Shown: piece by piece, positions 24,926 to 34,044 of the stretch
How the letters are laid out: each line of letters starts with the position of its first letter
Position numbering within the stretch: the first letter of the stretch is position 1
Assembly: GCA_035499295.1 (NCBI GenBank)
Contig: DATJZG010000016.1
Location: 1-64,000, forward strand
Reading direction: 5' to 3'
DNA from: DATJZG01 sp035499295
GTDB taxonomy: Bacteria > Myxococcota > Myxococcia > Myxococcales > Anaeromyxobacteraceae
DNA length: 64,000 nucleotides
The notes under the pieces: generated by a model
The model's input: the letters and a program-made list of their open reading frames with translations, nothing else
Told to the model about the DNA's origin: nothing
Databases searched by the model: none
Program-made: the position numbers and the translations under genes

Positions 24926-26208
24926 GCGAGCAGCCCCTCGACCGCCTCCAGCTTCTGCTTCACCGACCGGGTCACGGCCTCGTCCGCGTCGCGCGGAAGC
25001 CGCTCGCCGGCCTGGAAAAGGTAGAAGAACATGAGCTCCCGCATCGCGTCGAGCAGGAGCCGGGAGCGCTCGCCGCTCGGCTCGATGCGCCGCAGCGCCG
25101 CGGCGTCGAGGGCCGCCAGGTTGGCGAGCAGCTCGTCCTCGTTCACCGAGCCGTCGGCGCGCGCGGTCGTCGTCTTCCAGAGCGGCCCGAAGCGCGAGGC
25201 CGGGTCGGACAGGAAGGCGCGGGCGCCGGCGAGGAACGCCTCGGCGCCGCGGAATGCGACCACCGCACCGGCGATGTCGCGGAGGATGTCGTTCATCCCG
25301 GAGGCGATGGCTCGGCTCCGGTCGGTCGGCACCTGGAGCCTGGCGGCGGGCGCCTCCGACACCTCGAGGTACCCCACCTCCGCCAGGCGGTAGACGATCT
25401 TGGTGGCGTCGAACTCGGAGAGGTGAGCGTCCCGGGCGAGGTCGAAGAGGGTCCGGTGGCCGTCCACCATCTCCAGCAGGCGCTGCTCCTCCGGCTCGAG
25501 CTGCACCGGGCGGCGCGGCTCCTTGCGCCGCAGGAAGACCTGGGCGTTCGGGATCCTCCCCCGGAACATCCCCATCTCGTCGATCCGCCGGATCGCGTCC
25601 ATGAGGAGACCCTGGGTGTCGAGCGAGAGCGCGGCGCCCGGGATCTCCTCGTCCCCGCCTTGGAAGAGGTAGAAGGTCCCCTCGCGGGCCATGAGCACGG
25701 CGTGGAAGACGGACGCGACCTGCTCGCGAACCACCTTCCACAGGTCGTTGGAGGTCATGAAGCCGCGCTCGACGAAGATCCGCCCCACCGGGCGCCCGCT
25801 CGCCACCGCGTCGGTGAGCTGATGGTCGTTGAGGTAGCCGAGCCGCATCGCCACCTCGCCGATCCGCTCCCCGAGCGCCTCCGAGCGGGCGCCGCGCACC
25901 TGCCCGTCGCGGAAGAAGACGGAGCGGGTGACCGAGCCGGTGAGGACGCGCAGGATGCCTCCCATCCGCGCCTGGTGCACGAAGCCCACGAAGTCCACGA
26001 GCGGGAAGGAGGCGAGGTCGCCGGCCAGCACTGCCCGGGCGGGGGGAGACTGGCCTCCCCCCGAGGGGGTCCTGAGCGCCAGCAGCAGCGCAGGCGCGGA
26101 CGGGACGAGCTCGAAGTGGCCGGCCCGGTCGGCGAGCGCGCGGCGCACCTCCTCCGACTGCGGGACCAGCCTCCCGTGGGCGTCGATGTCGAAGGTGGGC
26201 CGATCCAC
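24922..26208 (-). CDS. DUF4388-domain protein
   Basis: A 428-residue soluble protein. The DUF4388 domain, common in delta-proteobacterial regulators, covers about 58-215: VLAGDLASFPLVDFVGFVHQ, GGILRVLTG, VFFRDGQVRGARSE, IGEVAMRLGYL. A second region (about 230-290) continues the fold with winged-helix-like DLARDAHLSEFDATKIVYRLAEVGYL, and a helical C terminus of unknown role follows. Its function is not established; these proteins are often linked to motility and polarity signalling. It is 4 bp downstream of the thioredoxin-like gene's stop and overlaps truD. Confidence 0.75.
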   Translation of the reverse strand: MDRPTFDIDAHGRLVPQSEEVRRALADRAGHFELVPSAPALLLALRTPSGGGQSPPARAVLAGDLASFPLVDFVGFVHQARMGGILRVLTGSVTRSVFFRDGQVRGARSEALGERIGEVAMRLGYLNDHQLTDAVASGRPVGRIFVERGFMTSNDLWKVVREQVASVFHAVLMAREGTFYLFQGGDEEIPGAALSLDTQGLLMDAIRRIDEMGMFRGRIPNAQVFLRRKEPRRPVQLEPEEQRLLEMVDGHRTLFDLARDAHLSEFDATKIVYRLAEVGYLEVSEAPAARLQVPTDRSRAIASGMNDILRDIAGAVVAFRGAEAFLAGARAFLSDPASRFGPLWKTTTARADGSVNEDELLANLAALDAAALRRIEPSGERSRLLLDAMRELMFFYLFQAGERLPRDADEAVTRSVKQKLEAVEGLLA

Positions 26209-26212
26209 CGGT

Positions 26213-27091
26213 CTAGTCCCTCCACCCGCTCGACTTCAGCCACTCCTCCTCGTCCTCGAGCACGAACTCCAGGATGGTGTCCGAGAAGTCGGGCAGGATG
26301 TGCCGGCGGCCGTTGAAGAAGAGGGTGGGAGTGCCGAGGAGCCCTCCCCGGCGCGCCTCGGCCTGTGCCTCCAGGACCCGGCTGCGGTACTTCTGGGTCT
26401 CGAGCGCCTTCTTCAGGTCGGCCGGGTCCTTGCCGAACCGCTCCGCCAGGCCGCCGAGGCTGGCGTCGTCGAGCGCCTTGTTGTTCTCGAAGAGCGCGTC
26501 GTAGAAGGACCAGAGGACCCCGGCGTCCCTCGCCCACTCCGCCGCCTCCGCGGCTTCCTCGGCCCGCGCGTGCATGGCGAGCGGGAAGGGCTTGTAGATG
26601 AGCTTCACCTTCCCCGGGTGCTTCTCGACGAAGTCCTCCAGCTTCGGGCGCAGCTGGGCGCAGAAGGGGCAGACGAAGTCCGAGAACTCGACGATGGTGA
26701 CCGGCGCATTCGCGTCCCCGAGCGCGGGGCCGAAGTCGGCGACGTCCAGCCGGGTGCGCTTGGCGCGATCGAAGGAGGCGTAGTAGTCGGTGAGGAGCCG
26801 GTGGATCTCCGGCGCCCCGAGCCCCTGGCCGGCGAGCCGCGCGGCGAGAGCGGCCATGCGCGGGGCGTGCTTGCAGGCGGTGTGCTCGGTCAGGCAGCCC
26901 GCGAGCGTGTGCGGGCACCCGCAGTAGCAGAACTCCTCCTGGAGCACCTTGGCGAGCGTCGCCTTCTGCTGCGCGGTGAGGGCCTCGGCTCCGACGGCCG
27001 CGGGGATCCGGGTCCAGTCGACGGGGGGCGCGCCCGCGGAGGCGGGCTCCTGGGAGAGGACGGCGAGCAGAATGGGAAGGGCGAGGTTCAT
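26213..27091 (-). CDS. DsbA-like thioredoxin with N-terminal Cys-rich domain
   Basis: A 292-residue exported protein in two parts. After a signal peptide (1-20), residues 50-80 carry EEFCYCGCPHTLAGC and a further Cys (TACKH), resembling the CxCGC segments of CcmH-type haem-lyase proteins. Residues about 120-285 form a DsbA-family thioredoxin fold with the redox motif FVCPFC and a cis-Pro loop GLLGTPTLFF. It probably acts as a periplasmic thiol oxidoreductase, with the first domain as partner-binding or second redox site. The ATG at 27091 is divergent from the radical SAM gene. Redox direction and partners are not evident. Confidence 0.82.
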   Translation of the reverse strand: MNLALPILLAVLSQEPASAGAPPVDWTRIPAAVGAEALTAQQKATLAKVLQEEFCYCGCPHTLAGCLTEHTACKHAPRMAALAARLAGQGLGAPEIHRLLTDYYASFDRAKRTRLDVADFGPALGDANAPVTIVEFSDFVCPFCAQLRPKLEDFVEKHPGKVKLIYKPFPLAMHARAEEAAEAAEWARDAGVLWSFYDALFENNKALDDASLGGLAERFGKDPADLKKALETQKYRSRVLEAQAEARRGGLLGTPTLFFNGRRHILPDFSDTILEFVLEDEEEWLKSSGWRD

Positions 27092-27196
27092 CTTCGTCCG
27101 GACGGTTGGAGGAGCGTGGGATTCTAGCATCGCCTTCGGTCCCGCACCCGCGGCGGGTTCGGGGGCGCGTGCACCCCGCTCCCGTTCCATATAGGT

Positions 27197-28963
27197 ATGG
27201 GCCCGATGGAGCGTCCCCGCCTCGAGCCCGGCGCGGTGCGCAAGGAGCCGGGGGGGCGCCTGCGGATGGCGCTCGTGTACCCGAACGCCTACCGGCTCGG
27301 CATGGCCAACCTGGGCCTCCACGCCGTCTACCGCCTCGCCAACGCCGGCGCGGACGTGCTCTGCGAGCGGGCTTTCCTTCCCGAGGAGGGCGGGGCGGTC
27401 CGGACGGTCGAGTCGGGGAAGAGGCTCCGCGACTTCGACGTCGTCGCCTTCTCGCTCTCCTTCGAGGACGACTACGTCCACGTGCTCGAGATCCTGGATG
27501 CGGCGGGGATGCCGCTCCGCTCCGCCGACCGCGACGAGGGCTTCCCGCTCGTGGTGGCCGGAGGCATCGCAGTGCAGATCAACCCCGAGCCGCTGGCGCC
27601 CTTCTTCGATCTCTTCCTGGTGGGGGAGGGGGAGGAGCTCCTGCCCCCCTTCTTCGGCGCCCTCCGGGAGCTGGCGCCCGGCGCCCCGCGCCGGGAGGTG
27701 CTCGGGCGGCTCTCGCGGCTCCCGGGCGGCTACGCGCCCGCCCTCTACCGGGTGGAGTACGCGGACACCCGCGCCGGGGGAGGGGAGTGGGTGACTCTCT
27801 TCCGCCCGCTCGACGGGGCCCCGGACCGGGTGAAGCGGGTCTACGTGCCCGACCTCTCCCGGGTGGCGACGAGCCGCGTCGTCGACTCGCCCGACGCCCA
27901 GTTCGGCGACCTCTACCTCACCGAGGTGGCGCGCGGCTGCCTGTGGGGCTGCCGCTTCTGCGCCGCCGGCTTCGTCCAGCGCCCCTACCGGGAGGTCGAG
28001 CTGGAGACGCTCCGCGCCGAGGCCCGCCGCGGGATCGAGAAGGGGCTCCGCATCGGCCTCGTGGGGCCGGACACGAGCGACTACACCGGGCTCGACCCGC
28101 TCACCTGCTTCATCGGCGAGCAGGGAGGGTCCTTCAGCCCCTCCTCGCTGCGGGTGGACGCCATCACGCCGGAGCTCTCGCGGCGGCTCGCCGACGGCGG
28201 GGAGCGGTCCATCACCATCGCGCCGGAGGCGGGGACGGAGCGCATGCGCCGGGTGGTGAACAAGGACTTCCCCGACGACCGCATCGTGGAGGCGGCCGAG
28301 AGCGCCCTCTCCCAGGGGATGCGGCACGTGAAGCTCTACTTCATGTGCGGCCTCCCGACCGAGACCGAGGACGACGTCCTCGGCATGGCGCGGATCGCGC
28401 TCCGCATCCGCGAGGAGGTGATGAGGCCGCGCGCGTCGGCGACCGGGCGGATGGGGCGCATCACCCTCTCGGTGAACCCCTTCGTGCCCAAGCCCTGGAC
28501 CCCCTTCCAGTGGGCTCCCATGCACGAGGAGCGCTGCCTCGCCCAGAAGCGGCGCCTGCTGGAGCGCGAGCTCAGGCCCCGGGGCGTCGACGTCGACTTC
28601 CTCAGCCCGCGCGAGGCCTATCTCCAGACCCTGCTCTCGCGCGGCGACCGGCGGGTGGGCGACCTGCTCGAGATCGCCCTGCGCGAGACGCAGGGCAACC
28701 TGCAACGGGCGCTCTCGCGCTGGCGCCACGACCCCGAGTACTTCGTGACGCGCGAGGTCGGCGTGGAGGAGCGCCTGCCCTGGGACTTCCTCGACCAGGG
28801 GCTCGAGAAGGCCTTCCTCGCCCGCGAGTTCCGGCGCGGGGTGGGGGCGAAGATCACCCCGAAGTGCGCGCTCCAGACCTGCCGCGCCTGTGGCCTCGAC
28901 TGCGCCGACCACCCCGAGCTCCGTCTCCCGGAGAGGCGGTCGCCAGCCTCCGCCCGCAAGTGA
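27197..28963 (+). CDS. radical SAM protein of the B12-binding-like (TIGR03960) group
   Basis: A 588-residue enzyme. The N-terminal cobalamin-binding-like Rossmann region spans about 20-175 (RMALVYPNAYRLGMANLG, FSLSFEDDYVHVLE). The radical SAM domain has CX3CX2C in GCLWGCRFCAAGF (about residue 252), followed by APEAGTERMRRVVNK and KLYFMCGLPTE. The C-terminal CALQTCRACGLDC may bind zinc or another cluster. The family is often fused to or followed by a DUF2344 partner, which is absent here. Its reaction is not known. No clear ribosome site precedes ATG 27197; ATG 27206 is possible. The stop overlaps the tadA GTG in GTGA. Confidence 0.85.
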   Translation: MGPMERPRLEPGAVRKEPGGRLRMALVYPNAYRLGMANLGLHAVYRLANAGADVLCERAFLPEEGGAVRTVESGKRLRDFDVVAFSLSFEDDYVHVLEILDAAGMPLRSADRDEGFPLVVAGGIAVQINPEPLAPFFDLFLVGEGEELLPPFFGALRELAPGAPRREVLGRLSRLPGGYAPALYRVEYADTRAGGGEWVTLFRPLDGAPDRVKRVYVPDLSRVATSRVVDSPDAQFGDLYLTEVARGCLWGCRFCAAGFVQRPYREVELETLRAEARRGIEKGLRIGLVGPDTSDYTGLDPLTCFIGEQGGSFSPSSLRVDAITPELSRRLADGGERSITIAPEAGTERMRRVVNKDFPDDRIVEAAESALSQGMRHVKLYFMCGLPTETEDDVLGMARIALRIREEVMRPRASATGRMGRITLSVNPFVPKPWTPFQWAPMHEERCLAQKRRLLERELRPRGVDVDFLSPREAYLQTLLSRGDRRVGDLLEIALRETQGNLQRALSRWRHDPEYFVTREVGVEERLPWDFLDQGLEKAFLAREFRRGVGAKITPKCALQTCRACGLDCADHPELRLPERRSPASARK

Positions 28964-29406
28964 CCGACGCCGAGGCCATGGAGGAGGCGCTCGCGCTCGC
29001 GAGGCGCGCCGGGGAAGCCGGGGAGGTGCCGGTGGGGGCCCTGGCGCTCCTCGACGGCCAGGTGGTCGGGCGAGGGTGGAACCGGCGGGAGGGCGACGTC
29101 GACCCCACCGCGCACGCCGAGCTCCTCGCCCTGCGGGAGGCGGCGCGCACGCTCGGTCGCTGGCGGCTCTCCGGGGTGTCGCTCGTCGCGACCCTCGAGC
29201 CCTGCGCCATGTGCGCGGGAGCGATGGTGCTCGCCCGCGTCGATCGGCTGGTGTTCGGGGCGAGCGACCCCAAGGCGGGAGCGGTCGGATCGCTCATGGA
29301 CCTCTCCGGCGACCCGCGGCTGAACCACCGCTTCGCGGTCGAGCGCGGCCTCAAGGCGGAGGAGTGCGGCGCGCTCCTCAAGGAGTTCTTCCGCTCCCGT
29401 CGGTAG
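28960..29406 (+). CDS. tadA: tRNA-specific adenosine deaminase
   Basis: A 148-residue enzyme that converts A34 to inosine in tRNA(Arg)ACG. The zinc site is complete: TAHAELLAL gives His and the catalytic Glu, and EPCAMCAGAMVLAR gives the two Cys. PVGAL near the N terminus and VGSLMDLSGDPRLNHR are also typical. GTG 28960 was taken because it overlaps the previous stop (GTGA) and gives the usual 6-8 residues before the first helix; ATG 28978 is the alternative. tRNA-Ser(CGA) follows 50 bp downstream. Confidence 0.92.
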   Translation: MTDAEAMEEALALARRAGEAGEVPVGALALLDGQVVGRGWNRREGDVDPTAHAELLALREAARTLGRWRLSGVSLVATLEPCAMCAGAMVLARVDRLVFGASDPKAGAVGSLMDLSGDPRLNHRFAVERGLKAEECGALLKEFFRSRR

Positions 29407-29456
29407 CGCCGCGTTGATGCTTGGCGCCGCCTGGGAAATCGGGTAGATCCGCCCGC

Positions 29457-29544
29457 GGAGAGCTGGCCGAGCTGGTCGAAGGCGCCTGACTCGAAATCAG
29501 GTGTACCGGTAACGGTACCGGGGGTTCGAATCCCTCGCTCTCCG
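29457..29544 (+). tRNA. tRNA-Ser(CGA)
   Basis: An 88-nt class II tRNA. The acceptor stem is GGAGAGC/GCTCTCC with discriminator G. The anticodon stem CCTGA/TCAGG encloses loop CTCGAAA, giving anticodon CGA for UCG codons. A long variable arm and the T-loop GGTTCGAATCC are present. The CCA end is not encoded; GCT follows. Confidence 0.95.
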
Positions 29545-29565
29545 CTCCCCTTCCTCCAAGGGGGG
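29545..29565. terminator. hairpin between tRNA-Ser and the convergent trehalose gene
   Basis: An 8-bp stem (CTCCCCTT with AAGGGGGG, one G-T pair) encloses a CCTCC loop directly after the tRNA and 20 bp from the otsA stop. It has no T tract on either side, so it is a weak bidirectional terminator candidate or a tRNA-processing structure. Confidence 0.35.
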
Positions 29566-29585
29566 AGGCGTCCGCGCCGGAGCGG

Positions 29586-31841
29586 TCAGTGGATCGTGGC
29601 CGGGGAAGCCCGGCTCTCGCCCGGCCGGTCCTCGCCGGCGAGCCGCGAGGTGAGCCGGTCGCGCTGCCGCAGGCGCGTGGCGTCGTTCAGCATCCGGCCC
29701 GCCCAGCGATAGACGTTGAACTCGGCCACCACCGCCTGGAGGGAGCGCATCCTCTCCTCCTGCTCCGCCTCGGGCATGGCGAGAGCGGTGGCGAGGGCGG
29801 CGCTCGCCTCCTCCAGGTCGTACGGGTTCACGATGAGCGCCTCGGTGAGCTCCCGGGCGGCCCCGGTGAAGCGCGACAGGACGAGGACGCCGCGCAGATC
29901 CTCGCGCGCGGCCACGAACTCCTTTGCCACCAGGTTCATGCCGTCGTGCAGGCTCGAGACGTAGCAGAGGTCGGCGGCCCGGTAGAACTGCACCACCGCC
30001 GACGGCTGGTGGTGCGAGCGCAGCAGCACGATGGGGCGGTGGCCGGCGAAGCGCTCGTTGACGCGGGCGGTGACCTTCTCCACCTCCTCGCCGAAGGCCC
30101 CGTAGCGCTCGATCATGGTGCGGCTGGGGGCGGCGATCTGGACGAACCAGAACCTGCCGAGCCACTCCGGCCACCGCTCCAGCATGCGCTCCACCGCCAG
30201 GAGCCTCTCCACGATGCCCTTCGTGTAGTCGAGCCGGTCGACCCCCACTCCCAGGAGCGCGCCCGGGGGGAGCCCCAGCTCGGCGCGCAGCGCCGAGCGG
30301 CACACGCCCACCGGGGGAGCCTGCTCCACCCAGCGGCTCGGCCACTCGATGGAGATGGGGTAGGGGCGCACCAGCGTCTCCCGCCCGGCCAGCACCACCG
30401 ACTGGCGCTCGCGGTCGATGCGCGCCTCCAGGGTCCGGTCGACCGACTCGAGGAAGGCGTTGCAGTGCTCCTGGGTGTGGAACCCGACGATGGACGAGCC
30501 GAGCAGCCCCTCGAGGAGCGCCCGATCCCAGGGGCAGATGGCGAGCCGCTCCGCGCCCGGCCAGGGGATGTGCCAGAAGGTGAGGATGGTGGCGCGCGGC
30601 AGACGCTCCCGCAGCATCCGCGGGAGCGGGGCGAAGTGGTAGTCCTGGACGAGGACGATGGGGTCCTGCCCGCCCGCCTCCTCGACGACCACGTCGGCGT
30701 ATCGGCCGTTCACCCGCAGGTAGTGCTCGAAGTCCCCCACCCGGAACTCGGGGCGCGCGTGGGCGATGTGGCAGAGGGGCCAGAGCCCTTCGTTCGCGAA
30801 CCCGTAGTAGAAGCCCCGCACCTCCTCCGGGCTCAGCCAGATGCGCCGCAGCGTGTAGCTCCCCTCGCCGGGCGGGACGCGCAGGCGGTCGTTGCGATCC
30901 ACCGTCTCGCGGTCGGCGCTGCCGCTCCCGTGGGCGATCCACGTCCCGGAGCAAGCGCGCATCACCGGCTCGAGCGCGGTGACGAGGCCGCTCGCCGGCA
31001 TCACCGTGCGCGGAGGGCCGATCTCGCTCTTCTCGTGGCTGTAGGGCTCCCGGTTCGCGACCACGACGAGGCTCTCCCCGTGCAGGTTCTCGCGCAGCAC
31101 CTGGCGCAGCCGCCCCGCGGACCAGCGCGCCCCGGCTCCCTGGGAGTCCTCGGCGGCGAGGCGCGCCATGAGGTCCCGCACGTCGGCGATCACCGGCTCG
31201 AGGCCCTGGGGAGGCGGGGGCTCGGGGCGGTGGCCGGGGCGGAGGACCACGAGCGGCAGGAGGCGCCGCAGCTCCTCGCTGAAGGACGACCGCGACAGGC
31301 GCGCCGCGAGCACCGCGACCGCCACGGCGGCGAGTCCCGCCAGCGCGAAGAGGAGGAAGGTGAAGCGGGATGTGACCGCGGCCCGGCCCTCCAGGAAGGA
31401 GAGGTCCTGGAGGAGCACCAGGGAGCCGAGCACCCGGTTCCCGTCGCTCACCGGGAGCGCCGTCATGCGCTGCTCGCCTGCGCCCAACCCGGCGAGGTCC
31501 TCGCTGCGCGCGGCCCCGTCGAGGAAGCGGCGGCAGCCGAGCGCCTCCGGGAACCCCGCGGTGGCGGCCACGAGCCGGCCGCCCTCTCCGCACACGGCGG
31601 CTGCAGCCAGGCGGTCCCCGTGGACGAGATCGTCGAGGAGGACCTGGATGCCGTGGCGGTCGTCGCGCCCGAGACCGGCCACGACGCTCGGGTGGACGGC
31701 GGCGAGGACGAGGCGGGCGCGGGTGTCGAGGTCCCGCTCCGCCCAGGTGCGCTCGGATCGCCGCGAGAGCTCCGCCGAGCCCCAGGCGGCGAGGGCGAGG
31801 ATGGCGCAGAGGGAGAGGACGAGGCGGAGCGTGGAGCGCAT
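29586..31841 (-). CDS. otsA: membrane-anchored trehalose-6-phosphate synthase (GT20)
   Basis: A 751-residue protein. Residues about 257-725 form a GT20 domain making trehalose-6-phosphate or a related glucosyl-phosphate: VVVANREPYSHE, VQDYHFAPLPRML, FWHIPWPGAERL, GVDRLDYTKGI and LHDGMNLVAKEFVAARED. It is preceded by a transmembrane helix (4-22), an extracytoplasmic sensor-like region of about 140 residues, a second helix (161-182) and a HAMP-length linker. Ordinary OtsA has none of this, so activity may be tied to an external signal. No phosphatase domain is fused and no otsB is nearby. The GH15 gene lies 308 bp upstream on the same strand. Confidence 0.87.
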   Translation of the reverse strand: MRSTLRLVLSLCAILALAAWGSAELSRRSERTWAERDLDTRARLVLAAVHPSVVAGLGRDDRHGIQVLLDDLVHGDRLAAAAVCGEGGRLVAATAGFPEALGCRRFLDGAARSEDLAGLGAGEQRMTALPVSDGNRVLGSLVLLQDLSFLEGRAAVTSRFTFLLFALAGLAAVAVAVLAARLSRSSFSEELRRLLPLVVLRPGHRPEPPPPQGLEPVIADVRDLMARLAAEDSQGAGARWSAGRLRQVLRENLHGESLVVVANREPYSHEKSEIGPPRTVMPASGLVTALEPVMRACSGTWIAHGSGSADRETVDRNDRLRVPPGEGSYTLRRIWLSPEEVRGFYYGFANEGLWPLCHIAHARPEFRVGDFEHYLRVNGRYADVVVEEAGGQDPIVLVQDYHFAPLPRMLRERLPRATILTFWHIPWPGAERLAICPWDRALLEGLLGSSIVGFHTQEHCNAFLESVDRTLEARIDRERQSVVLAGRETLVRPYPISIEWPSRWVEQAPPVGVCRSALRAELGLPPGALLGVGVDRLDYTKGIVERLLAVERMLERWPEWLGRFWFVQIAAPSRTMIERYGAFGEEVEKVTARVNERFAGHRPIVLLRSHHQPSAVVQFYRAADLCYVSSLHDGMNLVAKEFVAAREDLRGVLVLSRFTGAARELTEALIVNPYDLEEASAALATALAMPEAEQEERMRSLQAVVAEFNVYRWAGRMLNDATRLRQRDRLTSRLAGEDRPGESRASPATIH

Positions 31842-32149
31842 CGGTCACCTCTCGGCAAAGAGACGGGAACCTTCGCCCCGCGCCTTGCTTCCGCGGCGGC
31901 GCTGGCGGCCCCTGCGGCGGTCTCGCGCGCGTCGGGGCACCCGACCGTCTCTTCCTGTGAAGCTCGCCCGGGCCCGGCAACCGGGACCTTGGGCTCCGTC
32001 GAAAGGGGCCTTCCGGCGCGAGGAGGGGGCGCGGGGCGGAGTGGCCAGTCAGCGCGTCCCGGTCAGGGCCGCGGAGAGAAAAACGGATGACGACCCGCGC
32101 TTCCCCGGTTCCTGCCCGCTGGCAGGGGCCCGCTCGTTGGGGGGGGGGC
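31842..32149. other. intergenic stretch between the GH15 and trehalose synthase genes
   Basis: 308 bp with no convincing gene. It holds a 10-bp stem with CGCT loop (32107-32130, CCTGCC/GGCAGG core) and a run of ten G (32139-32148) immediately beyond the GH15 stop. The hairpin could end GH15 transcription, but no T tract follows. No promoter motif for the trehalose synthase was recognised. Confidence 0.5.
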
Positions 32150-33913
32150 TCAGGGGAAGCGTCCCCAGGGCGGCGAGGCCTGAAAGGCCGCGTTGATGAG
32201 ACCGACGTGCGAGTAGGCCTGCGGGTAGTTACCCCAGAGCCCCTCCCCCGGGTCGAAGTCCTCGGAGAGCAGGCCGAGCGGCGAGAGCGCACCGAGGGCG
32301 CGCTCGAGGACGGTGCGCGCCTCTTCGCTGCGCCCCAGGGTCGCGAGCGCCTCCACCCACCAGAAGGTGCAGAGCACGAAGGCCACCTGGGGCTTGCCGA
32401 GGCCGTCGTCGGTCCGGTAGCGCCGGAGCCAGCCGTCGCAGCAGAGGTCTCCGACGACGGCGGCGACCGTGGCCGAGAGCCTCCCGTCGTCGGGGGGGAG
32501 GAAGCGGAGCGGGCACATCTGCAGCAGGGCCGCGTCGAGCTCCGACCCGCCGTAAGCGGCGACGAAGCTCCCCCGCTCGACGCTCCAGGCGCGCTCCAGG
32601 ATCTCCGCGTGGATGCGGGTGGCCGCCGACCGGAGCTCGCGGGAGCGGACGGGCCGCGCCCGCTCGAGCACGCTCGACACCCGGTCGGCGGCGGCCCAGC
32701 TCATGAGGCTCGAGAAGGTCTGAACCGTGGGGGCGGTGCGCGCCTCCCAGATGCCGAAGTCCGGGGAGCCCGCCACCGACACCGCCTTCATCGCCAGCCG
32801 CTCGAGGAGCTCCAGGGTCTCCTCCGTCTGCTCCTCCGCGAAGCGGGCATCGAGGAAGATGGGAGCGAGGGCGAGCGCCGCCTCGCCGAAGATGTCGTGC
32901 TGGTGCTGGCGCGCGGCTCCGTTGCCGACCCGCACCGGGCCGAGCCCCCGGAATCCCGGCCAGTCCGGAAGCACTCGCTCGTCCAGGTCGGAGCGCCCGT
33001 CGATGCGGTAGATGGGGGCGAGGTCGAGCCCGGGGCTCCCGCTCGTCACGTCGAAGAGGAAGTTGAGGAAGTGCTCGCACTCCTCGAACTGCCCGAGCCA
33101 GCGGAGGGCGGCGAGCACGTAGGAGGCGTCCCGCAGCCAGCAGTAGCGGTAGTCCCAGGTGCGGCCGCCCGAGGGCGACTCGGGCAGCGAGGTGGTGGTG
33201 GCGGCCACGATCGCCCCGGTGTCCTCGAAGCAGTGCAGCTTGAGGGTGAGGGCGGAGCGGATGACCGGCCCCTGGTACATGGGCGGGATGGCGCAGCGCT
33301 TCACCCACAGCCGCCAGTGGCGCTTGGTCTCGCTGAGGAAACGGTCGCAGACGGCGTCGAGGGCCTCCTCGGGCGGTTCGCCCCAGCTGAGGACGAGATG
33401 GCGCCGGCGCGCGAGGGCGAAGGGCTGGCCGCCCAGATAGGAGACGGGGACGTCGGTGGTGAGGCGCAGCTCGGAGGGAAAGCCCTCGAAGCGGACGTGG
33501 TTGGAGCCGGTGAGCACCACCGGCTCCGCGCGGCTCCACCCCACTCGCGGCTCGCAGGTGACGCGGATGCGCGGCATGCCCCGGACCGGCTCGACGACGC
33601 GCACGAGCTGCGAGGGGTGGAACGTGCGGTGGTACTGCTCGAAGCGGGGGGCGAAGTCGAGCACCCGGAAGGCACCTTCGGCGTCCTCGAAGAGGGTCTC
33701 GAGGACGTTGGTGTTGGGCAGGTAGCGCTGCGTGCCCACCGCGCCCGACGCCGGCCCCACCCGGAACCGTCCCCCGTGGGCCTCGTCGAGGAGGGCCCCG
33801 AAGACCGGCTCGGAGTCGAGGCGAGGGAGGCAGCACCACACCACCGAGCCGTCGCGGCCGACGAGCGCCGCGAACTGGCAGTTCCCGATCAGTCCGAGGT
33901 CCTCGAGACGCAT
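32150..33913 (-). CDS. GH15 family glucoamylase/trehalase-like hydrolase
   Basis: A 587-residue cytoplasmic protein of the bacterial GH15 group. The N-terminal beta-sandwich begins MRLEDLGLIGNCQFAALVGRDGS and continues to about residue 250. The (alpha/alpha)6 catalytic part starts with TWDYRYCWLRDASYVLAAL and includes LDLAPIYRIDGR and GIWEARTAPTV. The family includes glucoamylases and trehalases. Next to a trehalose synthase gene, a role in trehalose or glucan turnover is plausible, but the substrate is not fixed by sequence. It is divergent, 131 bp away, from a receiver-domain gene. Confidence 0.85.
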   Translation of the reverse strand: MRLEDLGLIGNCQFAALVGRDGSVVWCCLPRLDSEPVFGALLDEAHGGRFRVGPASGAVGTQRYLPNTNVLETLFEDAEGAFRVLDFAPRFEQYHRTFHPSQLVRVVEPVRGMPRIRVTCEPRVGWSRAEPVVLTGSNHVRFEGFPSELRLTTDVPVSYLGGQPFALARRRHLVLSWGEPPEEALDAVCDRFLSETKRHWRLWVKRCAIPPMYQGPVIRSALTLKLHCFEDTGAIVAATTTSLPESPSGGRTWDYRYCWLRDASYVLAALRWLGQFEECEHFLNFLFDVTSGSPGLDLAPIYRIDGRSDLDERVLPDWPGFRGLGPVRVGNGAARQHQHDIFGEAALALAPIFLDARFAEEQTEETLELLERLAMKAVSVAGSPDFGIWEARTAPTVQTFSSLMSWAAADRVSSVLERARPVRSRELRSAATRIHAEILERAWSVERGSFVAAYGGSELDAALLQMCPLRFLPPDDGRLSATVAAVVGDLCCDGWLRRYRTDDGLGKPQVAFVLCTFWWVEALATLGRSEEARTVLERALGALSPLGLLSEDFDPGEGLWGNYPQAYSHVGLINAAFQASPPWGRFP

Positions 33914-34044
33914 CGACGCTCCGCTCCGGGCCGGGTCCCCGGCCCGGCGGGCGATATAACGCCGGCCCGGCGGTGTAGGGAGTTTCCTGGGGCCCAGAAG
34001 GAGAGTGGGCGCGCGGGGCGGTCGGCGTTATCTGCGGTCGCGCC

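Noticed and set aside
32139..32148. Run of ten G as a phase-variation switch for the GH15 gene
   Set aside because: It lies just beyond the stop codon, so length changes would not alter the protein. A role in termination is not supported by a T tract.
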